Of a stretch of 64,000 bases of DNA, positions 26,529-34,146 are shown in pieces. Both the position numbers and the translations under genes were made by a program. The DNA is taken from positions 1-64,000 of the forward strand of contig CANRPU010000009.1 in NCBI GenBank assembly GCA_947632555.1, written 5' to 3'. The notes under the pieces are model-generated. The model was given only the letters and a program-made list of their open reading frames with translations. It made no database searches and had not been told where the DNA came from. The stretch's first letter is position 1. Every line of letters starts with the position of its first letter. Source of the stretch: an uncultured Lachnospiraceae bacterium (lineage in GTDB: Bacteria > Bacillota > Clostridia > Lachnospirales > Lachnospiraceae).

Positions 26529-27906
26529 CGGAAAATCCCATTCCATGGGAAGCCTTGACCAAAACGGTATCTCCCTCTTCCAGCAGCTCGGACAGGATTT
26601 CCAGCAGTTCTTCCTTGGTTTCAAAATACCGGATATCCTGGGAACCGTCGTAGCCCTCCATGGCGGCATCGTACATGAAACGGGAACGGCTTCCCACACA
26701 GTAAAGCGCGTCCACGCCCTGTTCCACGGCATAGGCGCCCACTTCCGCGTGCAGACGCTCTTCCTCTTCTCCCAGTTCAAACATATCCCCCAGTATGGCG
26801 ATCTTTCTGTCTTTCGCCGTCATCAGCAGGTCCAATGCCGCTTTCACGGAAACCGGGTTGGCATTGTAACAATCGTCTATGATGCATATGCCGTTTTGCC
26901 TGATCAGACGGCTTCTGCCGCCTACCGGCTGTACCTTCCCTATGCCCGTCCGGATCTCTTCCGGCGTCATACCAAGCAGCAGTCCTACCGCGGCAGCGGC
27001 CATGGCGTTGATCACCATATGGGTCCCCGGCAGGGGGATTTCCACCGGATATACCGCTTCCCCGATATGCATCAGCGCGCGGCTTCCCTGAAGCCCCAGA
27101 TTCTCCACATCCGTGGCGTAAACCGAAAAATCCCTGTTTTCCGAAACGCCGAAGTGGCAGACCTTTTCCCCGTTTACTTCCTTTATGGCGAAAAGGAGGT
27201 CATCTTCTCCGTTTAAACACACTCTGCCGCCTTTTCGCAGATAATCAAAAATTTCCGTCTTGGCCTTCAGGATCCCCTGGCGGCTGCGCAGATTCTCCAG
27301 GTGACACTGTCCGATATTCGTGATGACACAGATGTCAGGTCTTGCCATCTCGCCCAGCCTGCTCATTTCTCCAAAATCACTGATGCCCATTTCCACCACA
27401 GCGGCTTCATGCTCACTCCGGATCCGCAGCAGCGTAAGGGGAAGCCCTATCTCGTTATTGTAATTGCCCTCCGTTTTGAGCACTTTGTATTTTTCGGAAA
27501 GAACGCCCGCCACAAATTCCTTGGTGCTGGTCTTTCCCACGCTGCCGGTGATCCCTATGACGGGAATATCAAGCCGGGAGCGGTAATACGCCGCGATCCG
27601 CTTCAGCGCCTGCAGACTGTTCTCCACCAGGATGTAGGGGCCCCATTTCTCCCTGGGTACTCCGCAGATCCTCTCGGTTTCCTCCGGCGTCTTCTCCGTC
27701 ACCACACAGGCCGCGCCGCGCTCAAACACCTGTCCGATAAATCCGTGCCCGTCCGTTTTTTCTCCTTTGGAGGCGAAGAAAAGTCCGCCCGCTTCTATTT
27801 TTCTTGAGTCGATGACCGCGCAGGATACGCGCTCCTCTTCTCTTCCCTCCGCGTCACAGAGCGTACCGCCGCAGGCAGCGGCCGCCTCCTTCAATGTCAG
27901 TTCCAA
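26503..27906 (-). CDS. murF: UDP-MurNAc-tripeptide--D-alanyl-D-alanine ligase
   Basis: Cytosolic Mur ligase (467 residues) that adds D-Ala-D-Ala to the UDP-MurNAc-tripeptide. The ATP loop is GITGSVGKTSTKEF (near 110-123). The family's central DDCYNANPVSVKAAL and the C-terminal ILGDMFELGEEEE are intact. The start codon is TTG, two bases after the ddl stop codon, with a G-rich ribosome site in the ddl end. That coupling matches the product-to-enzyme relation: Ddl makes the dipeptide MurF uses. Confidence 0.96.
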   Translation of the reverse strand: MELTLKEAAAACGGTLCDAEGREEERVSCAVIDSRKIEAGGLFFASKGEKTDGHGFIGQVFERGAACVVTEKTPEETERICGVPREKWGPYILVENSLQALKRIAAYYRSRLDIPVIGITGSVGKTSTKEFVAGVLSEKYKVLKTEGNYNNEIGLPLTLLRIRSEHEAAVVEMGISDFGEMSRLGEMARPDICVITNIGQCHLENLRSRQGILKAKTEIFDYLRKGGRVCLNGEDDLLFAIKEVNGEKVCHFGVSENRDFSVYATDVENLGLQGSRALMHIGEAVYPVEIPLPGTHMVINAMAAAAVGLLLGMTPEEIRTGIGKVQPVGGRSRLIRQNGICIIDDCYNANPVSVKAALDLLMTAKDRKIAILGDMFELGEEEERLHAEVGAYAVEQGVDALYCVGSRSRFMYDAAMEGYDGSQDIRYFETKEELLEILSELLEEGDTVLVKASHGMGFSAIVDSLRS

Positions 27907-27908
27907 GT

Positions 27909-28943
27909 TTACGCCCCCTTTCTCCGAAGCGAGATCTCCATGAGTTTTTCACACAGATCTTCATAGCTGATCCCCGCGGCAGCGGCTTCCTGCGGCAGCA
28001 GGGAAGTTTCCGTCATGCCGGGCAGCGTATTGGCTTCCAGGCAGTACACGGAGCCGTCCTTTCCCATCATGAAATCCATGCGGGCGTAATTTTCCAGGCG
28101 CAGGGCCCGGAAGGCCTCTTCCGCGTACTTTTGTATTTCCGCTGTTTTTTCCGCCGGCAGATCGGCGGGACAGGTATCTATGGTACTGCCGGCCTGATAT
28201 TTATTCTTATAGTCATAAAATCCCGACAGGGGCGCGATCTCAATAACGGGAAGCGCTCTGCCGTCCAGAACGCCCACGGAAAATTCCCTTCCCTCTATGT
28301 ACCGCTCTACAATGATCTCGTCCCCGTATTTGAAGCCTTCCGCCAGAGCCTGTTCGTATTCTTCTTCATTGCGGGCTATCGCGACGCCCACGCTGGAACC
28401 GCCGCAGGCAGTCTTTACGATACAGGGAAACGGTACCCGCGCCGCTTTCCCGCTCTTTTTAAGGCGGATCCCCTCCGGGACAGGTATGCCGTATTTCTCC
28501 AGGATATCCTTGGTAATGCCTTTGTTCATGCAGATGGCGGAGCTGACATGATCCGTTCCGGTATAGGTGATGCCCATCAGATCGAAGCACGCCTGAATCT
28601 TGCCGTCCTCTCCCGTTTCTCCGTGCAGAGCCATGAACACCAGATCCGCCTGTCTGCAAAGATCCAGCACGTGGGGTCCGAAGAAATTTTTCTTCCAATC
28701 CGGCCTCAGCGCCTTGATCTGCTCGATATCAGGGCTTGCCTCTCCCACGCCGGTGATCTGCGCCGCCCAGTCCTTTTCCTGGTCAAACACATTTTCCACG
28801 TCATCTCCTTCATACCCCAGAAATACGTCCAGCAGGATCGCCTTATGCCCTTTCTTTTGTACCGCCCTGTAGATCATCTTGCCGGTGGCCAGGGACACAT
28901 CCCGCTCCGTGCTGATTCCTCCTGCCAATACCACTATTTTCAT
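27909..28943 (-). CDS. ddl: D-alanine--D-alanine ligase
   Basis: ATP-grasp enzyme (344 residues) that joins two D-alanines. The N-terminal VLAGGISTERDVSLATG, the ATP-grasp lysine region PCIVKTACGGSSVGV, and the metal-binding C-terminal stretch CLEANTLPGMTETSLLP are present. The phenotype residue region (omega loop) is of the ordinary D-Ala type as far as I can see, not an obvious lactate-forming variant. It is coupled to murF. Confidence 0.95.
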   Translation of the reverse strand: MKIVVLAGGISTERDVSLATGKMIYRAVQKKGHKAILLDVFLGYEGDDVENVFDQEKDWAAQITGVGEASPDIEQIKALRPDWKKNFFGPHVLDLCRQADLVFMALHGETGEDGKIQACFDLMGITYTGTDHVSSAICMNKGITKDILEKYGIPVPEGIRLKKSGKAARVPFPCIVKTACGGSSVGVAIARNEEEYEQALAEGFKYGDEIIVERYIEGREFSVGVLDGRALPVIEIAPLSGFYDYKNKYQAGSTIDTCPADLPAEKTAEIQKYAEEAFRALRLENYARMDFMMGKDGSVYCLEANTLPGMTETSLLPQEAAAAGISYEDLCEKLMEISLRRKGA

Positions 28944-28981
28944 TTTTCCTCACTTTCTGCCGCATGGCGGCCCAAGGATAT

Positions 28982-30334
28982 TTAATTGTCCCTGCTTTCG
29001 TGACTCATCATTTCTGTCAACAGCATGATATAGCCGGCCAGATTAAAACGGCTGGCGGTAACTCCCTCGAACAATTCCCTTTCGCCCCCGGCGTCCGGGA
29101 TATAGCAGGATGCCGTTTCGTTGGTGCCCGCCAGATAATCATAATGTCTGGCGATCAGGGTGGCGTATTCCTGGTTGGTAATGATATAGTCGATCACAGA
29201 CAGCACCAGCGCATCCCAGAAAATATTTTCCAGGCCGGTCCCGTCCGTGCCTCCGCCTATCAGATAAGCATCCGTCTGGGCGTTCACGGCGATCTGCTCC
29301 GCCTCGTCAAACACTCCCGCCATCAGTTCGGCGCACAGCTCCATATTGACCTTCCGTTTGGTAGAAGAATAGGTCAGGACCCCAAGCAGCAGCGTGCGGC
29401 TGCCCGGGTTGGAAGCAAGCGCTTCCCCCAGCCTGTTAGCGGCATTATAATAACGGTTCTGACCGGTAGCGCGGTACAGCTCGGCCGCCGCGAAAAACCG
29501 CAGCTCCGGCTCCGTTTCCTCTCCCTGTTTTTCCAGAAAGCGCCACGCTCTGTCCGCCGCCTGCAGACAGACTGTCGCGTAGGTGCTGTCATATTTCTGA
29601 TAGCTGTAGCTGAACTTCGCCAGCACGGCGGACACCCAGACCGTTTCGGGCCTGTACTCCGTTTCTCCCTCCCGCACCGCGCCGCTCTTCTCATCCTGAA
29701 GCAGCAGCAGTTCTTCCACGTATCCCCGTATTTCCGCCATAAGCGGCGGGACCTCTTCCCCGTCCGCCCCGTACACCTGCGGATACAGTTCGTAAGAGAG
29801 GAGCAGCACGGAAAGACATCGGCAGATATCCACCACATCGGCGGCCTTTACCGTTTCCCGTTTTTTCCGCAATAGTTCCAGGGCCCGGGCCGACAGTTCC
29901 TCATAGAGCCCTTCCCTGATCTCAAAATCATAAGAACAACCGATATAATCACATTCTATGTAATAGGTCCCTTCCTGTGCAAAGGAAGTAAAATCTCCGT
30001 AACTATTATATTCTCCTTTGACCTCGTCATACTCCGCCTTTTCCAGTTCCCCCGTGAAAACCGTTTCCCCGTCAGAGGCGTTTACCACGCGGAATTCCTC
30101 CGGAAGCTTCCTTCCTCTCACCACCACGGTCTTGGGGGAATCCGCATCGTATCCGATCTGGTTCACCAGCACGCCTACCGTCATGACAGGAACGTCATAT
30201 TCCAATACAGGCGCTTCCTCCAACAGCTTTAAAGCCGTATCCTCCGAACGCTCCGGCTGCCTTGGTTCCGCCGCGCAGCCGGTGAGCAGCATCAGGGTAA
30301 GAAGAAGCGCCGTCATTTTCCGAGTCATCCGCAC
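28982..30334 (-). CDS. Lipoprotein with CelD_N domain and GH9-like helical domain
   Basis: A 450-residue lipoprotein: signal with lipobox LLTGC (Cys near residue 20), then an immunoglobulin-like domain of the kind before family 9 cellulases (about 45-140; VGVLVNQIGYDADSPKTVVV). A long helical domain (about 145-445) follows, consistent with the GH9 alpha-barrel (late match YDYLAGTNETASCYIPDAG). I do not see the DAGD motif that holds the catalytic aspartates of GH9, so it may bind sugars without cutting them. It starts with GTG behind GGGAGGAG. It lies upstream of ddl-murF with 38 bases between. Confidence 0.7.
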   Translation of the reverse strand: MRMTRKMTALLLTLMLLTGCAAEPRQPERSEDTALKLLEEAPVLEYDVPVMTVGVLVNQIGYDADSPKTVVVRGRKLPEEFRVVNASDGETVFTGELEKAEYDEVKGEYNSYGDFTSFAQEGTYYIECDYIGCSYDFEIREGLYEELSARALELLRKKRETVKAADVVDICRCLSVLLLSYELYPQVYGADGEEVPPLMAEIRGYVEELLLLQDEKSGAVREGETEYRPETVWVSAVLAKFSYSYQKYDSTYATVCLQAADRAWRFLEKQGEETEPELRFFAAAELYRATGQNRYYNAANRLGEALASNPGSRTLLLGVLTYSSTKRKVNMELCAELMAGVFDEAEQIAVNAQTDAYLIGGGTDGTGLENIFWDALVLSVIDYIITNQEYATLIARHYDYLAGTNETASCYIPDAGGERELFEGVTASRFNLAGYIMLLTEMMSHESRDN

Positions 30335-30417
30335 GCCGCGATCTCCTCCCTTTCCCCGTTCAGCCCGGCACTTTTCTACGATATTTTATCACGAAAACCG
30401 CCGCGGGTAAAGAGTTC

Positions 30418-31581
30418 TTAGGCATTCTCGGCATCATAGACAATATTTCCGTCGATGATCGTATACAAGGTTTTTGTGGAGATCTCCATGGGATTGCCGT
30501 CAAACACGGCGATATCCGCATCCTTTCCTATTTCCAGCGTGCCCACTCTGTCCGATACCCCGCAGATCACGGCGGGATTCACCGTAACAGCCCTGAGGCC
30601 TTCCTCAAAGGGCAGTCCCGCTTTTACCGCCATTCCCGCGCAGAGCGGCAGCGACTGGATCAGGGATACAGGGTGGTCTGTCGTGACCGCGGTGCGCACG
30701 CCGGCCAGATTTAATACTCCCACTGTCTTAAAGGCCAGGTTCTGCACCTCGATTTTGCTCCTGCTGGAGAAATCCGGCCCTACGATAGCCGGAAAGCCTT
30801 CCTGCGCCAGTCTTTCCGCCACCATATGTCCCTCGCTGCAGTGGTCCAGCGTCATGGCCAGTCCAAATTCCTTTGCTATGCGGATCGCGGTGAAAATATC
30901 GTCCACGCGGTGCACATGGGCCTTTAAGGGAATTTCGCCTTTCAACACCGGCACCCACGGCTCCATGCGGAAATCTTCCACAAAGTCACTGCTTCCGCTC
31001 TCCTTTTTCTGCAGATACTGCCTGGCCTTGAACAGTTCTTCCCGAAGCATTCCCGCGATGGCCATTCTGGTCACGGGGCTTTTTCCCTGTCCGGAATAAT
31101 TTACCTTGGGATTTTCACCGAAGGCCACCTTCATGGCGGCGGGCGCTTTTACGATAAGATCGTCGATACATCTGCCCCTGGTCTTTAGAAAAGCGAACTG
31201 CCCGCCCACCACGTTGGAGCTGCCGGGTCCGATCATGGCAGACGTGATGCCGGCTCTTACCGCGTCATCAAACGCCGCATCCATGGTATTGATGGCATCT
31301 ATCGCGCGCAGCCAGGGCGTCACCGGTTCCACGTTTTCATTGCAGTCATCGCCTTCCATTCCCTTTTTTTCTTCCGTGATCCCCATGTGGCAGTGGGCCT
31401 CGATCAGACCGGGCATTACCCAGGCTCCGTCCACCCGCAGAAGAGTTTCCCCTTCCCGGATCCGCGTCCCGTCCACCGGGCCTTCCCACATATCCGCGAT
31501 CTTTCCCTGCCGGACTTCTATGGTACCGTTTTCCCACTCCGTCCCTGCCATTGTCAAAATACGTCCGCCCGTAATGATCAT
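30418..31581 (-). CDS. Metal-dependent amidohydrolase
   Basis: A 387-residue member of the amidohydrolase superfamily, near imidazolonepropionase-like and enamidase-like groups. Metal ligands are seen in EAHCHMG (HxH), AHVHRVDD and DHCSEGH, and the catalytic Asp is in TTDHPVS. The C-terminal beta-domain residues close the sandwich (LEIGKDADIAVFDGNP). The substrate cannot be deduced. The ATG at 31581 is preferred because AAGGTGG lies five bases before it; an in-frame GTG lies at 31590. It begins 10 bases after the spoIIQ-like stop codon, so the two genes are coupled. Confidence 0.85.
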   Translation of the reverse strand: MIITGGRILTMAGTEWENGTIEVRQGKIADMWEGPVDGTRIREGETLLRVDGAWVMPGLIEAHCHMGITEEKKGMEGDDCNENVEPVTPWLRAIDAINTMDAAFDDAVRAGITSAMIGPGSSNVVGGQFAFLKTRGRCIDDLIVKAPAAMKVAFGENPKVNYSGQGKSPVTRMAIAGMLREELFKARQYLQKKESGSSDFVEDFRMEPWVPVLKGEIPLKAHVHRVDDIFTAIRIAKEFGLAMTLDHCSEGHMVAERLAQEGFPAIVGPDFSSRSKIEVQNLAFKTVGVLNLAGVRTAVTTDHPVSLIQSLPLCAGMAVKAGLPFEEGLRAVTVNPAVICGVSDRVGTLEIGKDADIAVFDGNPMEISTKTLYTIIDGNIVYDAENA

Positions 31582-31591
31582 CCCGTCCACC

Positions 31592-32542
31592 TTATTGAAG
31601 CGCGCCCATGGGATCCGCCGGCTGTCCGTTTAACCGCAGGGCAAAATAGGCATTGGCCCCTTCCACGCTGTAGTATTTGGTAGGCGCCGCCACGTAACCG
31701 ATGATACCGCCCCTGTCCACATAGCTGCCCGCCGTAACCGCGATATCCTTTAACTGGCCGTAGGTTACGGTATAGCCGCCTCCGATATCCACCGTCACGG
31801 CATTTCCAATCTCTTCATTGGAAAATACACTGGTCACCGTGCCTCCGGCTGCCGCGGAGATCAAAGTCCCTTCCTCTGCCGCCACTACCACGGCAGGGTT
31901 GTATTTATACTGCTTCAGGGTAGCGAACTCCACCGTTTTATCCATACTGTAGGGGATGAGCACACTGCCGGATACCGGCCATGCCAGGGGCTCCCCCGCC
32001 GTATAGGAAGGCGTCGCATTTCCCGCCGCGCGGCCTGCATCCACATCCATTGCCGCCTGGTCCGCCGCCAGTTCTTCGGCCAGACTTTCCTCCAGTCCTT
32101 CCTGGACATCCGCCGCTTCCATGGAGTCCACCGGGCCGTTCGTCAGGCCGGGAATTTCTATTTCACCGGAATCCACCGGTTCCGTGGGAAAATAGTCCAG
32201 ATCATTTTCCAGCACCTGCGAAAGTTCCCCGTCTTCTTCCACGGCCGCCATTTCATCCGGGTCCGGCAGTTCTTCCTCTAACGCCTGCGAAATGTCCGGC
32301 GTATCCACCGCCTGGGCGATCTCCTCTACCTTATCCTGTATGGGAAGCTCCTGGGAATGATCCTCCAGCACGCTGAAATCAATATGATAACCGTCATTTT
32401 CCGTCTGTTCGCTGCTGCGCCTTACATAAATACCCGTCATAGTCAGCGCGGCCAGCACAAAAACGGCAGAAGCGATCATGACCACCTTCTCCTTTTTTGT
32501 ATTTTCCCTGCGATTGTGATGCAAACTGCTCTGTCTTTTCAT
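31592..32542 (-). CDS. SpoIIQ-like LytM/M23 domain protein, degenerate metal site
   Basis: A 316-residue bitopic protein: basic start, one membrane span (about 22-42), an acidic linker (50-165) and a C-terminal LytM (M23) domain (about 180-316). Active LytM enzymes need HxxxD and HxH ligands. Here the first region reads YKYNPAVVVAAEEG and the last NAYFALRLNG, so both histidine pairs are gone. In sporulating Firmicutes the degenerate LytM protein SpoIIQ pairs with SpoIIIAH across the forespore membranes. The architecture and this genome's spore genes fit that role. I did not find spoIIIA genes here. It could instead be another LytM-fold activator. Confidence 0.7.
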   Translation of the reverse strand: MKRQSSLHHNRRENTKKEKVVMIASAVFVLAALTMTGIYVRRSSEQTENDGYHIDFSVLEDHSQELPIQDKVEEIAQAVDTPDISQALEEELPDPDEMAAVEEDGELSQVLENDLDYFPTEPVDSGEIEIPGLTNGPVDSMEAADVQEGLEESLAEELAADQAAMDVDAGRAAGNATPSYTAGEPLAWPVSGSVLIPYSMDKTVEFATLKQYKYNPAVVVAAEEGTLISAAAGGTVTSVFSNEEIGNAVTVDIGGGYTVTYGQLKDIAVTAGSYVDRGGIIGYVAAPTKYYSVEGANAYFALRLNGQPADPMGALQ

Positions 32543-32669
32543 AGCTGTTACTTCCTTTCTGCTGTTACGTTTCTATCCATTGGAATCTGCTGGTGCGCAG
32601 ATCATTTCTTGTATGGATAGTTTTACCGTAAAATCGTGATTTATTCCAAAACAGGAAAGAAAGCACAGA

Positions 32670-32701
32670 AAAACCATGCAGCGCGTTGTCTGCATGGTTT
32701 T
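32670..32701 (-). terminator. terminator after the calcium-binding protein gene
   Basis: A perfect 12-base stem (AAAACCATGCAG and its complement) with an eight-base loop, followed on the minus strand by TTTTTCTG. It lies about 47 bases past the stop codon. Confidence 0.8.
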
Positions 32702-32747
32702 AGAAAACTCTGACGATTCTTTTTGATCCGATTGTCCGCCGCGGCAG

Positions 32748-33869
32748 TTACTTGGCCAGATCCAAATGCTGCACCGTGCCCACATCCCCGTTCTCATACA
32801 GGAAAATACCGCTTCTGCGGATGTAACCGTTGGTATTGTTGGCCGCATCGTTCAAGGCGAAATCCGTGCCCACGCTCTGCAGGCAGATGGCGCCCACGCC
32901 TTTGTCAGCCAGTGTGTAAAGCGAGTCCGTACCGTCGGGATTTTTACACCATATCTTGAGTTTGGACCAGATGGCATCATTCTCGTCGATCCAGCCGTTG
33001 CCGTCATCATCATAGGCGGCCAGATCCCCAAAACCGTTGCCGCTTTCAGGACCGAACAGCTCTTTTCCGTTGTTGATAACGCCGTCCCCGTTTTTATCCA
33101 GCGCCAGATAGCCGCTTCCGCTGCCCAGCCCGGAAATCTTATCATCTACGCCGTCCCCGTCGATATCGAAGAAAAATTTCTGGTCGGAAAGTTCCGCCGT
33201 ATCCCCGTCAAAATTAATGACCAGCGGGTCACAGGTATTGACCTGCAGCACTTCCATCTCTTCCTCAAAATATTCGCTGAACTGGCGGCTCATGAGCACA
33301 TCTACGTTAAAGTTGATCTCTCTGCCGTCTGACGTCCTTACCATTCCTTTTGTGGAAAAAGAAGTCGTTTCACTTTCTTCATATATCTGACCGGACTTTA
33401 CCGTCAATACGTTGGCATTGATGCCCAGACGTTTCAGATTATCCAGACTGCTCTGATAACCAGTCACTGCCGCGCCTCCGGAGCCGTCCCCAAAGATACT
33501 GCGCCATCTGCTGCTTCCGGAAAACATAATATCAAATATGTAGCGGATGGTATATTCTCTGAACTCGTTCATGGAACTGATGGAAGATGACCGCAGGTTC
33601 AGTCTGCCGCCCCTCATGCTCTCCACTCTTTCCCGCAGTTCGATAATATTGTCTTTGGTCGCTATATTTTCTCCGTTTCCCTTTACGCCTTCACCCTGCG
33701 TTTCCGGGTTCTTTCCCATATCGGGGTTCAGAAGATCCCCGAAGTTTCCCCAGGTTCCGTGAGCCGGTCTTCCGTTGTAGTCCCTTACCTGAAACCGGCC
33801 ACCTTTTGTAGTCGAAGACGTATATCTTCTTTCGGATTCCATTCCTATTATGCTGGAATCAATTCGCAA
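32748..33869 (-). CDS. EF-hand/RTX-like calcium-binding protein
   Basis: A 373-residue protein with no signal peptide. The C-terminal half carries three calcium loops: DIDGDGVDD (235-243), DKNGDGVINNG (258-268) and DDDGNGWIDEND (287-298). The surrounding pattern (LALDKNGDGVINNGKELFG...NGFGDLAAYDDDGNG) is the one seen near the ends of large RTX-like exoproteins. The N-terminal 110 residues are polar and rich in Ser and Arg. The start is TTG with AGGAGGG six bases upstream. A sigma-28-type promoter and a structured leader precede it, linking it to motility control. It may be a surface or flagellum-associated calcium-binding protein; the exact role is unknown. Confidence 0.75.
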   Translation of the reverse strand: MRIDSSIIGMESERRYTSSTTKGGRFQVRDYNGRPAHGTWGNFGDLLNPDMGKNPETQGEGVKGNGENIATKDNIIELRERVESMRGGRLNLRSSSISSMNEFREYTIRYIFDIMFSGSSRWRSIFGDGSGGAAVTGYQSSLDNLKRLGINANVLTVKSGQIYEESETTSFSTKGMVRTSDGREINFNVDVLMSRQFSEYFEEEMEVLQVNTCDPLVINFDGDTAELSDQKFFFDIDGDGVDDKISGLGSGSGYLALDKNGDGVINNGKELFGPESGNGFGDLAAYDDDGNGWIDENDAIWSKLKIWCKNPDGTDSLYTLADKGVGAICLQSVGTDFALNDAANNTNGYIRRSGIFLYENGDVGTVQHLDLAK

Positions 33870-33882
33870 ATAATCCCTCCTT

Positions 33883-33985
33883 CTAGTCCCTTGCCTTTAC
33901 TTCCCCTCCCTGTTTCATAAAAACAAAAACGGCATCCGCAGGGCTTCCTTCACCCTTCGCATACCATCCGTGGCGACTTATTCAT
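33883..33985 (-). other. short overlapping reading frames in the leader
   Basis: Two short frames share the leader of the calcium-binding protein gene. One starts at ATG 33985 and stops after 11 codons (MNKSPRMVCEG, then TGA). The +1 frame runs on without a start codon of its own from ATA 33981 to TAG 33885-33883 and contains EGSPADAVFVFMKQGGEVKA. The TAG is 13 bases before the TTG start of the next gene. Translation is unproven; see the findings. Confidence 0.35.
33919..33965 (-). promoter_or_regulatory. leader hairpin followed by a U-rich tract (attenuator-like)
   Basis: On the minus strand GGTATGCGAAGGG (33965-33953) pairs with CCCTGCGGATGCC (33943-33931) in 11 of 13 positions around a nine-base loop, and GTTTTTGTTTTT follows at once. 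This is the form of an intrinsic terminator, yet it lies inside the leader, about 50 bases before the TTG start. A second hairpin, GGCGCC with a nine-base loop (33990-34010), precedes it at the predicted transcript start. Confidence 0.6.
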
Positions 33986-34021
33986 GATCGGCGCCTTGGC
34001 CTTTGGCGCCTTCTGTAATAT

Positions 34022-34048
34022 TTATCGGTCACTTCCTGAAATACTTTA
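34022..34048 (-). promoter_or_regulatory. candidate sigma-28 (SigD/FliA) promoter
   Basis: Minus-strand TAAA (34045-34048), a 15-base spacer, then ACCGATAA (34022-34029). The flagellar sigma consensus is TAAA-N15-GCCGATAA, so spacing is exact and only the first -10 base differs. No vegetative promoter of equal quality is visible here. It should drive the structured leader and the calcium-binding protein gene. Confidence 0.7.
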
Positions 34049-34146
34049 GATTTCCTTTTTTATCCGGGTTCTCTTCGCGAAATAAGTGGTATGCGTATTG
34101 GAAAGGCTTCATATAGTGAAAAGAAGGCACCGGGAGAAATTCATCC

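Noticed and set aside
33900..34014. Cyclic di-GMP riboswitch in the sigma-28 leader
   Set aside because: The hairpins do not carry the GEMM-I or type II core sequences; the structure is different and better described as an unknown attenuator-like leader.
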